Positions 11,918 through 20,203 of a stretch of 64,000 nucleotides of DNA are shown here, piece after piece. The notes beneath the pieces are model-generated. The model was not told the DNA's origin and did no database searches. It saw only the letters and a program-made list of their open reading frames with translations. The position numbers were made by a program, and so were the translations under genes. The stretch comes from Burkholderia sp. D-99 (GTDB taxonomy: Bacteria; Pseudomonadota; Gammaproteobacteria; Burkholderiales; Burkholderiaceae). The DNA is taken from positions 992,001-1,056,000 of the forward strand of contig NZ_JAAOXM010000001.1 of assembly GCF_011605345.1 (NCBI RefSeq). Direction: 5' to 3'. Positions within the stretch are counted from its first letter, which is position 1, and the number at the start of each line of letters is the position of its first letter.

Positions 11918-11939
11918 ATCGTACCAAAAACGATACGAT
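11918..11939 (-). promoter_or_regulatory. Palindromic operator of the toxin-antitoxin pair
   Basis: ATCGTA-N10-TACGAT lies immediately upstream of the toxin gene, inside an AT-rich patch that also contains TATCGT -10-like hexamers on the minus strand. Position and symmetry suit autorepression by the antitoxin or the toxin-antitoxin complex. The repressor is inferred. Confidence 0.5.
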
Positions 11940-12030
11940 ATGCCAAGCACCCGTGGGGCCGCTACTGGCCGGATGGCCAATCCGGCAGCCGGGGATGGGT
12001 CGGGCCGCGCTTGCCGCGCGATCCGCCGGG

Positions 12031-13017
12031 TCAATTGTCGCGACGAGCCGGCTTGCGCGCCGCGCGTGACGTCCGGCTCATGCGCGTGTCGCCGAAGCGC
12101 GATCGCGCGATGTCGCGCACCGCATCGATCAGCGTCCGCGCGACCGGCGACGGCTGTGCATCGGTGCGCAGCACGAGCCCGACCGGCTCGTCGGTACCTG
12201 CCGACGGCAGCGGCAGGCGTGCCAGCGCCCCGGCCGACAGGTCGTATTCGGCCGCATAGAGCGGCACGAACCAGACCGCATCGTTCTCGAGCGTCAGCGC
12301 CCGCGCGACCGATACCGACAGCACCTCGATGAACGAGTCCAGCGGCGGCACGCCGCAGGCGCCGAGCAACTGCTCGGCCGACTGGCGGATCAGCGTGCCG
12401 AACGGCGGCAGCACGACCGGATAGCGCGCGAGCTCGGCGGCCGGCGCCGCGCTTGAAAGCAGCGGATGCCCGGCACGCACGACGGCGACGAGCGGCTCGT
12501 TATACAACTGCTCGAACGCGAGCCCGATCATCCGCTCCGGCTCCGACAGCCGCCCGATTGCGCACTCGATCGCGCCGGACTTCAGGCGCTCGAGCAGATC
12601 CGCGTTCGCGGCCGTCGCGATCCGCACGACGATGCGCGGCCAGCGCTCGGCGAGCGCCTTCATCAACGCGGGCGCGAGCGATGCCGCGACGGTCGGCAGC
12701 ATGCCGATTTCCAGTGTCGCCGCGGCGGCGCCGCCCTCACGCGCAAGCAGCCCGACACCCTGCCGCAGCGCCAGCACGCAAGCATTGGCGTGCGGCATGA
12801 ACAGTTGCGCCTCGCGGGTCGGCTGCGCGCCCTGCCGGCCGCGCTCGAACAGCTTCACGCCGAGGATCGCCTCCAGTTCGGCGATCGTCTTCGAGACGGC
12901 CGGCTGCGTGATCGACAGGCTCTCCGCCGCCTTCTGCACGCCGCCCAGCTGCGCGACCGCGAGAAAGCACTGCAGGTGCCGGAACTTGACGCGGCCGTCG
13001 GCGATACGGTTATTCAT
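12031..13017 (-). CDS. pcaQ: LysR-type regulator PcaQ
   Basis: 328 residues. The N-terminal helix-turn-helix (residues 12-70, with AESLSITQPAVSKTIAELE and LGVKLFERGRQG) is followed by a type-2 periplasmic fold effector domain. The sequence resembles PcaQ, which activates protocatechuate genes in response to beta-carboxy-cis,cis-muconate. Context agrees: pcaHG lies 1.8 kb away and carries the same palindromic operator that overlaps this gene's own start codon, implying autoregulation plus activation of pcaHG. In many genomes pcaQ is directly divergent from a pca operon; here two unrelated genes intervene. Confidence 0.85.
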   Translation of the reverse strand: MNNRIADGRVKFRHLQCFLAVAQLGGVQKAAESLSITQPAVSKTIAELEAILGVKLFERGRQGAQPTREAQLFMPHANACVLALRQGVGLLAREGGAAAATLEIGMLPTVAASLAPALMKALAERWPRIVVRIATAANADLLERLKSGAIECAIGRLSEPERMIGLAFEQLYNEPLVAVVRAGHPLLSSAAPAAELARYPVVLPPFGTLIRQSAEQLLGACGVPPLDSFIEVLSVSVARALTLENDAVWFVPLYAAEYDLSAGALARLPLPSAGTDEPVGLVLRTDAQPSPVARTLIDAVRDIARSRFGDTRMSRTSRAARKPARRDN

Positions 13018-13071
13018 AACGGGTGGTTATGCGATTGACGATGAAATGCCATTTTGCATAACTTTCCGGAT
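13015..13071. promoter_or_regulatory. PcaQ operator copy 1, at the pcaQ start
   Basis: CATAAC-N5-GTTATG at 13015-13031 is an interrupted palindrome that includes the pcaQ ATG (complement of 13015-13017). A half-site GCATAAC follows at 13056-13062 inside a conserved block ending TTTCCGGAT at 13071. The layout (strong dyad plus downstream half-site) is that of LysR recognition and activation sites. The same block recurs at 14686-14742 with identical spacing. At this copy the position matching the pcaH -10 reads CCAAGC, so rightward transcription is unlikely. Confidence 0.72.
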
Positions 13072-13094
13072 AGCCCCAAGCATTCGACGATGCG

Positions 13095-13832
13095 TCACGC
13101 GCGACGCCGCAGTGCCTGGAAACCGGCCGGCTCCCACATGCGCTTCGCGATCAGCAAGCTCGTCCCGTGCTTCTGTGCGAGCGGGGCGGACGACGATTCC
13201 GCATGCAGCGCGGCCGCCTTGCTGCGCAGCCGACGCAATTCCAGCTCGAGCTCCGCGGAGGCGGCCGCCGTCAGCATCCCCTGCGAGAACGTCATCGTCT
13301 CGCCCTCCCCGTCGAAGCGGCTGTCGAGAAAATCGCCGAGCGCGTGCGCATGGAAATAACGGCGGATCGGCCCGCCGGGCAGCCAGTCGAAATCGCGCGC
13401 GACACGCACGCGAATCCGGTCGCCCGGCAACAGCGCGACGACGTTCATCCGGTCGAGCATCAGCAGGTATTTCACGCACTCGGCTTGCGTCACCTGATAG
13501 GCCGACACGATGTCCTGCACGGTCCAGTAGTTGATTGCGCAGACAGCAACGAGCAGCAGTTTGTCGTCCGACACGAGCAGCGCCTCCTGCTGCTCGGTCA
13601 GCACGCGCAGCCTCGGCGCCGACGCGGAAGCCTCCTGCACGAGCTCGGCCAGCGTAAAGCCGAGGAGCTGCGCGATCTCCACGACACGCTCCAGCGTAAA
13701 GCGGCCGCTGGCGAACAGCCGCTTCACGCTCGTCTCGGAGACGTCGAGCGCCCGCGCGACGTCGCGGTAGGTCATGCCCTGCGCCTTCAACTGGCGCTTC
13801 AGCATTTCGATGAGTTGGGCGGTTTCGGTCAT
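13095..13832 (-). CDS. XRE-family transcriptional regulator
   Basis: 245 residues. An N-terminal Cro/CI helix-turn-helix (about residues 8-65; MTYRDVARALDVSETSVKRLFASG is the HTH core) is followed by a ~180-residue C-terminal region of unknown function with no cupin motif I can see; it may bind a ligand or form oligomers. The gene runs toward pcaQ and is divergent from the YebB-like gene with 120 bp between. In that gap GGTATCGAAA (13836-13845) and its imperfect inverse TTTCGGATAC (13896-13905) could be operators. The pair sits between pcaQ and pcaHG and has no evident link to protocatechuate metabolism. Confidence 0.78.
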   Translation of the reverse strand: MTETAQLIEMLKRQLKAQGMTYRDVARALDVSETSVKRLFASGRFTLERVVEIAQLLGFTLAELVQEASASAPRLRVLTEQQEALLVSDDKLLLVAVCAINYWTVQDIVSAYQVTQAECVKYLLMLDRMNVVALLPGDRIRVRVARDFDWLPGGPIRRYFHAHALGDFLDSRFDGEGETMTFSQGMLTAAASAELELELRRLRSKAAALHAESSSAPLAQKHGTSLLIAKRMWEPAGFQALRRRA

Positions 13833-13952
13833 ATTGGTATCGAAAAATGATGCTCAAGGTCAGATATTAGGCTACCTGTGCACGCAGATGAACACTTTCG
13901 GATACTTGTCTGCATAATCCGCTCCGTGCTGTCACTGAACGACGGAGCTGAA

Positions 13953-14519
13953 ATGACCACCCGAACCGAAATCGCCGCCTACGAATCGCACCACACCGCC
14001 CCGCGCGATGCACGCGACACGGATCGCACGATGCCGCTCGCCACGATCCGCACGCTGGCCGCCAGTGCGCACGTCGGGGATCTCGTGTTCATCCGCGTGC
14101 CGGCCAGTGCACCGCGCGACGCGGCAGGCACGACGGGCGCGTGGGCCAATCGCTTCGGCATCGTCGTCGATACGTCGGGCGACGAGCCCTTGATCGCCGA
14201 ATCCGCGTTTGCTTGGACGAAGCTCACGCCGCTGTCGCGCTTCGTCGCCCGCACCGATGCCGGGCGCATCGCACTGGCGCGCCGCGTCGCCGCACCGACC
14301 GCCGATGCGCAGCGCCGGGTGCATGCAACGGCGGAACAGCGGATCGACGCGCTGCTCGGCAACCGCTTCAACCTGCGGACACGACGCGGGTTCTGCGCGG
14401 ACTACGTGAGCGGCGTGCTCGGTGCCGACCGGGACGCGACGCCGGCCGCGCTGCTGCGCAGCGGCACGCTGTCACTCGAATTCGACGGGATCGTGTTCGA
14501 TCCCGGCCGTCAGTCATAA
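13953..14519 (+). CDS. YebB-like permuted papain-fold protein, catalytic His apparently replaced
   Basis: 188 residues. The order GDLVFIRVP (42-50), WANRFGIVVD (64-73), LIAESAF (80-86), LSRFVAR (94-100) and RGFCADYVSG (145-154) follows the YebB/YiiX-type circularly permuted NlpC/P60 family as I remember it, with Cys148 as nucleophile. Where E. coli YebB has a WSNHVG-type motif carrying the catalytic His, this protein reads WANRFG, so Arg67 seems to replace the His. It may be a binding protein, use another base, or be inactive. The start has GGAG five bases upstream. It is divergent from an XRE regulator that probably controls it. Confidence 0.72.
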   Translation: MTTRTEIAAYESHHTAPRDARDTDRTMPLATIRTLAASAHVGDLVFIRVPASAPRDAAGTTGAWANRFGIVVDTSGDEPLIAESAFAWTKLTPLSRFVARTDAGRIALARRVAAPTADAQRRVHATAEQRIDALLGNRFNLRTRRGFCADYVSGVLGADRDATPAALLRSGTLSLEFDGIVFDPGRQS

Positions 14520-14637
14520 CGGGCGCGCTCAGGGAGACCGGATAACAACAAGAACGAAAACACAAAAAGCAGCGACGGGCTGGCTGGAGGGCCGTGCACG
14601 GGGTCGTCACCGACGACGCGAAGCCCGATCGCTTTTT

Positions 14638-14664
14638 CCGCCGGACAGGCATCCTGTCCGGCGG
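14638..14664 (+). terminator. Rho-independent terminator after the YebB-like gene
   Basis: A perfect 12-bp GC-rich stem (CCGCCGGACAGG at 14638-14649 with its inverse at 14653-14664), a 3-nt loop, then AATTTT on the plus strand. It separates the inserted gene from the pcaHG promoter. Confidence 0.8.
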
Positions 14665-14685
14665 AATTTTCATTGGTGCGTCGAA

Positions 14686-14752
14686 CATAACAAACGGTTA
14701 TGCGATTCGCGAAAAAAGGTCATTTTGCATAACTTTCCGGATTGGCTAAAGT
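14686..14752 (+). promoter_or_regulatory. PcaQ operator copy 2 and pcaHG promoter
   Basis: CATAAC-N5-GTTATG at 14686-14702 and the CATTTTGCATAAC block at 14721-14733 reproduce the pcaQ operator with the same 35-bp offset. The half-site overlaps a -35-like TTGCAT (14725-14730). TAAAGT follows after 16 bp (14747-14752) as a plausible -10. A LysR activator bound at the dyad and half-site would contact polymerase here. The pcaH start codon is 41 bp further on, preceded by AGGAGA. Confidence 0.72.
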
Positions 14753-14793
14753 CCTGCCATCCCCTACGCGAAATACCTATCAGGAGACGCCCG

Positions 14794-15501
14794 ATGGATT
14801 CCCCCACGATCCTCACGCCGCGCGACTGGCCGTCGCATCCGGCCTATGTCCACCCCGAGTACCGTTCGTCCGTGAAGCGCGGCCCGACCCGCCCGCTCAT
14901 CCCGCTGAAGGAGAAGCTCCGCGACCAGTACGCGCCCGTCTACGGCGCGGAAGATCTCGGTGCGCTCGACCATGACCTGACGAAGAATGCCGTGAAGAAC
15001 GGCGAGCCGCTCGGCGAGCGCATGGTCGTCACGGGCCGCGTGCTCGACGAAGGCGGCAAGCCCGTGCGCAACACGCTCGTCGAGGTGTGGCAGGCGAACG
15101 CGGCCGGCCGTTACGTGCACAAGGTCGACCAGCACGACGCGCCGCTCGACCCGAACTTCCTCGGCGCGGGCCGCTGCCTGACCGATGACGAAGGCCGCTA
15201 CCGCTTCCTGACGATCAAGCCCGGCGCGTATCCGTGGGGCAACCATCCGAACGCGTGGCGCCCGAATCACATCCACTTCTCGCTGTTCGGCGATTACTTC
15301 GGCTCGCGTCTCGTCACGCAGATGTACTTCCCCGGCGACCCGCTGCTCGCGTACGACCCGATCTTCCAGGGCACGCCCGAGGCCGCGCGCGATCGCCTGA
15401 TCTCGCGCTTCTCGATGGACATCACCGAAGAAGGCTATGCGCTCGGCTACGAATTCGACATCGTGCTGCGCGGCCGCGACGCTACCCCGATGGAGCGCTG
15501 A
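14794..15501 (+). CDS. pcaH: Protocatechuate 3,4-dioxygenase beta subunit
   Basis: 235 residues, the usual size of the iron-binding beta subunit. With the alpha subunit it performs intradiol ring cleavage of protocatechuate to beta-carboxy-cis,cis-muconate. The four non-haem Fe(III) ligands can be placed at Tyr107 (AGRYVHK), Tyr146 (KPGAYPW), His159 and His161 (NHIHF), one residue off the Pseudomonas numbering. The start at 14794 is set by AGGAGA six bases upstream. pcaG follows 3 bp after the stop. Expression is expected to depend on PcaQ through the operator just upstream. Confidence 0.95.
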   Translation: MDSPTILTPRDWPSHPAYVHPEYRSSVKRGPTRPLIPLKEKLRDQYAPVYGAEDLGALDHDLTKNAVKNGEPLGERMVVTGRVLDEGGKPVRNTLVEVWQANAAGRYVHKVDQHDAPLDPNFLGAGRCLTDDEGRYRFLTIKPGAYPWGNHPNAWRPNHIHFSLFGDYFGSRLVTQMYFPGDPLLAYDPIFQGTPEAARDRLISRFSMDITEEGYALGYEFDIVLRGRDATPMER

Positions 15502-15504
15502 ACC

Positions 15505-16098
15505 ATGACGACGCTGAAGCAAACCCCTTCGCAGACGGTCGGCCCGTACTTCGCGTACGGCCTGTGCCCGCAGCAATACGACTACGACCTGAAGAGCCTG
15601 TTCACGCCGACGATCGCCGCGGCACACGCCGAAGGCGAGCACGTGCTGCTGGTCGGCCAGGTGTTCGACGGCGACGGCAACGTCGTCGGCGACGCGGTGC
15701 TCGAATTCACGCAGGTGGACGGCGCGGGCCGCTACCCCGCGTCGCGCGACGACATCGCGAAATCCGGCTTCACGGGCTTCGCGCGGGTCGGCACCGGCAC
15801 CGATGCGCAGCAGCGCTTCGTCGTCGAGACGGTGAAGCCCGGCCGCATCGCCGCCGGCGAAGCGCCGCACATCAACGTGACCGTGATGATGCGCGGGATC
15901 CTCACCCATGCGTTCACGCGCGTGTATTTCGACGACGAAGCGGCCGCGAACGCAGCCGACCCGGTGCTGAACGCGGTGCCGGCCGAGCGCCGCACGACGC
16001 TCGTCGCGAAACGCGACGCGCAGCCGGGCCGCCCGGTCGTCTACCGCTTCGACATCCGCATGCAGGGGCCGGACGAAACGGTGTTCTTCGACGTGTGA
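15505..16098 (+). CDS. pcaG: Protocatechuate 3,4-dioxygenase alpha subunit
   Basis: 197 residues with the intradiol dioxygenase beta-sandwich fold (TPSQTVGPYFAYGL near the N-terminus and VFDGDGNVVGDAVLEFTQVD in the core). The alpha subunit lacks the full Fe ligand set and shapes the active site of the (alpha-beta) enzyme. It begins 3 bp after pcaH, so stoichiometric co-translation is expected. The remaining beta-ketoadipate pathway genes are not in this window. Confidence 0.95.
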   Translation: MTTLKQTPSQTVGPYFAYGLCPQQYDYDLKSLFTPTIAAAHAEGEHVLLVGQVFDGDGNVVGDAVLEFTQVDGAGRYPASRDDIAKSGFTGFARVGTGTDAQQRFVVETVKPGRIAAGEAPHINVTVMMRGILTHAFTRVYFDDEAAANAADPVLNAVPAERRTTLVAKRDAQPGRPVVYRFDIRMQGPDETVFFDV

Positions 16099-16559
16099 CG
16101 CGCGTGTCGGCACACGCCGGCTTCGCCCGCTACCGCATCGCCGTGTGGCGCGATACCGACAGGCATCGCGCCAAGCGGCGTTTTTCGTGGTCAGTCGCCA
16201 TCATTCGATGCTGCGGCGCATCGCGCCGGGCCACGGGTACAGACATCCGATATCAGCCGCTTCCGGCCCCTGTATCGAACGCGCGATTGAAACGCATGCT
16301 GCGACTGCACATCAATCGTCGGTCGGACGGGATATCGTTTGCGCGTTATGCGGCGTATCCTTCGTTATCCGCAACGCACCAACGGGATTAAATCAGCATC
16401 GGCAATAATTACGCATGTAATGCGCGACACCGCCCGGCAGGCTGTGCGCGCATTTTTTTCTGACCGGGTGCCTTTAAACGCGTCTGACCGAACTTGGCAG
16501 GCGCGTATTTTTTTGGCGGTAACCGGCGCACCGGCGTGGCGCGCGCGGATTCGTTCCGG
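16099..16559. other. Intergenic region after pcaHG
   Basis: 461 bp between pcaG and the convergent AraC-family gene. It holds the pcaHG terminator candidate at 16146-16185, then AT-richer DNA with T-runs (near 16455 and 16508) and a small ATTAC-GCAT-GTAAT dyad near 16420. No credible ORF or structured RNA was recognised. Confidence 0.5.
16146..16185 (+). terminator. Probable pcaHG terminator
   Basis: A 9-bp stem (TGGCGCGAT at 16146-16154 with its inverse at 16165-16173, 10-nt loop) is followed by a small CGCC/GGCG hairpin (16169-16180) and five T at 16181-16185. The second, shorter stem directly before the T-run may be the active terminator. The two stems are mutually exclusive. Confidence 0.5.
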
Positions 16560-17339
16560 TCAGCGCCGAATCTCCAGATAGCGGCTCGGCGTATCGCCCA
16601 GAATGCGGCGAAACGCCGACGTGAACGCGCTAGCGCTCGCGTACCCGAGATCGAGCGCGACGCGCGTGACCGGTTGCCCGTTGCTCAGGCGGGCGATCGC
16701 CGCGAGCATGCACACCTGCTGGCGCCATGCGGCAAAACTCACGCCCGTCTGCGCGCGAAACTGCCGCGTGAACGTGCGCCGGCTCACGCCGGCGTCAGCG
16801 GCCACCTGGTCGAGATCGGCCGCGATCGACGGCGACGCGAGCAGGTGCCGGCACACCTTCGCGAGCCTTGCATCGGCCGGCAGCGGCGCATGCAGCGACA
16901 GGCGCGGCATCGTCGCGATTTCCGCGACCAGCAGCGCCATCAGCTTGCCCGCGCGCCCGTCCATGTCGTACAGGGCCGGCAGGTCGATCGCGTCGTCGAT
17001 CAGTTGCCGCAGCAGCGCCGATACGCCATAGACGCCGCACTGCTCGGGCAGGCCCGCCTCGAGCGCGGCGTCGCCGGACACGAACGTGTTGAGCATCGTG
17101 ACCGGCCCGGTCATCGTCATTTCGTGCCGCACGCCGGCCGGCACCCAGCACGCGCGCTGCGGCGGCACCAGCCAGCGCCCGTGCGGCGTCGACACGCTGA
17201 TCGTGCCGCGCGACGCGAACGCGAATTGCCCGCGCCCGTGCGCGTGCTCCGGAAACGTCGTGCCCGCCGCGTAGTCGTTCGCGGTCACGACCACGCTTCG
17301 CGGAATGTGTTCGTAGGGATCTAGCAGCGTATTTCTCAC
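16560..17339 (-). CDS. AraC-family regulator with cupin sensor domain
   Basis: 259 residues, GTG start. The N-terminal cupin has FPEHAHGRGQFAF (residues about 29-41) and a VPPQRACWVPAGVRHEM segment. The C-terminal double helix-turn-helix (about 160-259) contains ADAGVSRRTFTRQFRAQTG and ALDLGYASASAFTSAFRR. The layout resembles NimR/YeaM-type regulators, which usually control an adjacent transporter or hydrolase. The alpha/beta hydrolase starts 142 bp away in the opposite direction and is the likely target. The effector is unknown. Confidence 0.85.
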   Translation of the reverse strand: MRNTLLDPYEHIPRSVVVTANDYAAGTTFPEHAHGRGQFAFASRGTISVSTPHGRWLVPPQRACWVPAGVRHEMTMTGPVTMLNTFVSGDAALEAGLPEQCGVYGVSALLRQLIDDAIDLPALYDMDGRAGKLMALLVAEIATMPRLSLHAPLPADARLAKVCRHLLASPSIAADLDQVAADAGVSRRTFTRQFRAQTGVSFAAWRQQVCMLAAIARLSNGQPVTRVALDLGYASASAFTSAFRRILGDTPSRYLEIRR

Positions 17340-17481
17340 GGCCCGAATTCCATCATCAATGACCCGATATCAAAGGCGGGTCTCCTTCGCGCGAATTACG
17401 ATCCGCTCCACCCTTGCGTGACCTCACGGCCGCAAGACCCGTCGGCCTGATCGGCCGGATTACCACTGCATCGGAGCGGAC

Positions 17482-18261
17482 ATGCCGAATACGTTTCATC
17501 GTGTGGGGGACGGCCCCCACCCTGTTCTTGTACTGCCCGGCTGGTTCGGCGACGCCCACGCGTTCGAACCCGTCGAAGCGTGGCTGTCGCGTGAGCATTT
17601 CAGCTATGTATTCATGGATTACCGAGGTTACGGCCGCATGCGCGACGCAGCGGGCGACTACACGATCGACGAGATCGCCGCCGACGCGCTCGCGCTTGCC
17701 GATACGCTCGGTTTCGCGACCTTCAGCGTCGTCGGCCACTCGATGGGCGCGATGGCGGCCGAGAAAGTCGCCGCCATGAAGCCCGACCGGGTGCGCGCGC
17801 TCGTGCCGGTCACGCCCGTGCCTTGCGGCGGCCTGCCGTTCGACGCAGAGAAACGCGCGTTATTCGAGCGCGCCGCCGACCACGTCGCCGATCGCCGGAC
17901 CATCATCGATCGCAGCACCGGCGGCCGGCTGCCCGCCGCCTGGGTCGCATGGAAAGCCGCGTATTCGGCAGCCCGTTCGTCGCCGACGGCGTTCGGCGCG
18001 TACTTCCGCGCGTGGGCCGATACGGATTTCGGCGACGAGATCGCCGGCATCCATCCGGTGAAAGTGCTGATCGGCGAGCACGATCCGGCGTTCGACGCAG
18101 CGTTGATGGCCCGCACTTACCTGCGGCGCTATCCGCTCGCCACCGTCGACGTGTTGCGCAATGCGGGCCACTATCCGATGAACGAGACGCCGCTCGCGCT
18201 GGTCGCGGCAATGGAAACGTTCCTGCTTGCCGTGACAACGAGCCCTGCCGCCGCGCATTGA
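17482..18261 (+). CDS. Alpha/beta-fold hydrolase
   Basis: 259 residues with the compact alpha/beta-hydrolase fold. LPGWFGD (18-24) gives the oxyanion region, Ser87 in GHSMG is the nucleophile, LIGEHDPAF near 195 carries the probable acid, and NAGHYPMNE near 230 the catalytic His. It resembles small cytoplasmic carboxylesterases or aryl esterases; the substrate cannot be read from sequence. It is divergent from the AraC regulator and convergent with the peptide operon, with only 35 bp to the end of dppA. Confidence 0.82.
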   Translation: MPNTFHRVGDGPHPVLVLPGWFGDAHAFEPVEAWLSREHFSYVFMDYRGYGRMRDAAGDYTIDEIAADALALADTLGFATFSVVGHSMGAMAAEKVAAMKPDRVRALVPVTPVPCGGLPFDAEKRALFERAADHVADRRTIIDRSTGGRLPAAWVAWKAAYSAARSSPTAFGAYFRAWADTDFGDEIAGIHPVKVLIGEHDPAFDAALMARTYLRRYPLATVDVLRNAGHYPMNETPLALVAAMETFLLAVTTSPAAAH

Positions 18262-18296
18262 CCGGTCGCACGCCTGCGACATCGCTGCGGCACACA

Positions 18297-19124
18297 TCAC
18301 CGCAACATGAACGACATCGCGGACAGGCTGTTCAACGTGCGCACCACATGCTCGACCGAAGGCCCGTCGAAGCGCAGCGTGACCGCATCGACGCGCTCCA
18401 GCGACGGCAGCACGCAGAACAGGTCGGCCAGCGCCGCCGTCTGCACGCGCAGCGTGCAAGCGGCCGGCACGGGCCGATGGACGCCCGCGTGCACACCTGC
18501 CGACAGTGCCCGCGCGACCGCTTCGCGTGCGGCGGAGGCGATCCGTGCACACGACGCGGCGGGCGTGAGCGTATCGCCGCTCGATGCGCCGCCGGCCGTC
18601 TTGACCGTCTCGAAATGCGCATCCGGAAACAGCGGCTGCGTTTCCTCCGCGAACACGTCGTCGCCCGTGGCCAGCGCGACGTGCGCGCCATATTCACGTG
18701 CCAGCGCGCCGTACAGCCCGGCTTCGCCGAGCTCGACGCCGTTCAGCCACACCTGCGTGAACGCGAAACCGTTGATCGTGTGCGCGAGGATGCCGCGCGT
18801 CTGCGATTTCGCGTGATAGCCGATCATGAACACGAGATCGGGCTGTTGCTCGAGGCCCGCCATCATCCCGAGCGTGCGCGGCTTGCCGAGCACGACACGC
18901 GCACGCGCATCGAGCCCGTCGGGCAGCAGGTTGCGGAACCCGCCGTGCGAATCGTTGACCCACACGGCCTGCGCGCCGCCCATGAACGCGCCTTCGATCG
19001 CCGCATTCGCCTCGGCGGTCATCCAGCGCCGCGCGCGCTCGTATTCCGGATTGCCGGCGCGCGTCTGCTCGGTGGCGAACACGCCGGCGACGCCTTCGAT
19101 GTCGGTCGAAATCAGGATTTTCAT
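18297..19124 (-). CDS. dppA: M55-family D-aminopeptidase
   Basis: 275 residues matching the zinc D-aminopeptidase DppA of Bacillus. The known metal ligands fall at the same positions here: Asp8 and Glu10 (STDIEGVAG), His60 (NDSHGG), His104 (GYHAKS) and a Glu in NGVELGEAG near 134. The proposed catalytic His115 is also present. The enzyme removes D-amino acids from peptide N-termini. Last gene of the minus-strand peptide operon: its ATG overlaps the dmpA stop as ATGA. Together with dmpA it gives the pathway two cytoplasmic enzymes for D-residue-containing peptides. Confidence 0.9.
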   Translation of the reverse strand: MKILISTDIEGVAGVFATEQTRAGNPEYERARRWMTAEANAAIEGAFMGGAQAVWVNDSHGGFRNLLPDGLDARARVVLGKPRTLGMMAGLEQQPDLVFMIGYHAKSQTRGILAHTINGFAFTQVWLNGVELGEAGLYGALAREYGAHVALATGDDVFAEETQPLFPDAHFETVKTAGGASSGDTLTPAASCARIASAAREAVARALSAGVHAGVHRPVPAACTLRVQTAALADLFCVLPSLERVDAVTLRFDGPSVEHVVRTLNSLSAMSFMLR

Positions 19125-20203
19125 GACTGGGTAAGAAGTCCTTCGGGGCCTTCGTTGAACAGGCGATCGAGATCGGGCACCGCATCGCGCAGCGATTGCC
19201 GCACGTGGCCGTCGCGCCCGGCCACCGTCACGGCCTGCAGCAATGCATCGGCGATGGCGTGCTCGACGCTTTCGGCCGCGGCCATGAACAGCGGATCGAG
19301 CGCCGCATCGGCGACGAGGGCCGGCAGCGCGACAGTCGATGCGTCGTGCGCGATCGTGTATGCGGTGGAGAATGCGAGCGCGATGTCGCCGCTGCCGTGC
19401 CCGTAGACCGAGCCCGTGCGGGCCAGCCCCGCGCCCGCGCGGCGCGCGAGCCGCGACAGTTGCCGCGCGTCGAGCGGCGCATCGGTGGCCAGCAACAGGA
19501 TGATCGAGCCCTGTTCGGGTGGCGCCGCGTGTGCGGCCTCGGCCGCACGCCGTTGCGCGACGATGCGCCCGAGCGGCACGCCGCCGAGCGTCAGCATCGG
19601 CAGCCGGCCGAAATTCGCGAGCACGAGTGCACCGACCGTATAGGGCCGGCCGGCCGCGACGGCAACGCGCGATGCCGAACCGATCCCGCCCTTCAGGTCG
19701 AAGCACGACATCCCGCGCCCGGCCCCCACCGCGCCGCGCGCGACGTCACGCGACGCCGCGCGGCATGCGTCGTCGTAATGCGCGGCCGTGACCGCGAACG
19801 CCTGGATATCGTTCAGATAGCCGTCGTTGCACTCGAACACGAGCGGGTTGACGGTCGACCAGTCGCGGCCGATTGGCGGATTCGCCGCGATCGCCGCGCG
19901 AATCTGCGCCTGCGCGAGCGCGCCGACGCCGAACGTATTGGTCAGCGCGATCGGCGTATCGAGCGTGCCGAGCTCGTCAACCTGCACGAGCCCGACGCTC
20001 TTGCCGAAGCCGTTGATCACGGCGGCGCCCGCCGGCACCTTGCTGCGGTACACGTCGCCCGGATGCGGCTTCACGACGGTCACGCCCGTCTGCACGCTGC
20101 CGGCATCGAGCGTGCAATGGCCGACCGTCACGCCCGGCACGTCGGCGATCGTGCCGCGCGGCCCGGCCGGCAGCGTCGCCGTCCACATCGGTGCGCTGCC
20201 CAT
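19121..20203 (-). CDS. dmpA: P1-family (DmpA-like) self-processing aminopeptidase
   Basis: 360 residues. DmpA-type enzymes are Ntn-like hydrolases that cleave themselves before a Ser nucleophile and act on N-terminal L-residues, D-Ala esters/amides or beta-peptides. Here the QGSIILLLATDAPL block places the cut between Gly232 and Ser233. Other family marks are TIADVPGVTVGH (18-29), ECNDGYLND (124-132) and KGGIGSASR (171-179). No signal peptide, so cytoplasmic. Its ATG overlaps the stop of the upstream permease gene (TGATG), and its own stop overlaps the dppA start, indicating tight translational coupling in one operon. Confidence 0.88.
   Translation of the reverse strand: MGSAPMWTATLPAGPRGTIADVPGVTVGHCTLDAGSVQTGVTVVKPHPGDVYRSKVPAGAAVINGFGKSVGLVQVDELGTLDTPIALTNTFGVGALAQAQIRAAIAANPPIGRDWSTVNPLVFECNDGYLNDIQAFAVTAAHYDDACRAASRDVARGAVGAGRGMSCFDLKGGIGSASRVAVAAGRPYTVGALVLANFGRLPMLTLGGVPLGRIVAQRRAAEAAHAAPPEQGSIILLLATDAPLDARQLSRLARRAGAGLARTGSVYGHGSGDIALAFSTAYTIAHDASTVALPALVADAALDPLFMAAAESVEHAIADALLQAVTVAGRDGHVRQSLRDAVPDLDRLFNEGPEGLLTQS

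Noticed and set aside
14368-14688. Minus-strand frame starting at the ATG within PcaQ operator copy 2
   Set aside because: The ATG comes from the palindrome itself. The downstream codons do not match pcaQ and the frame runs antisense to the YebB-like gene and terminator.
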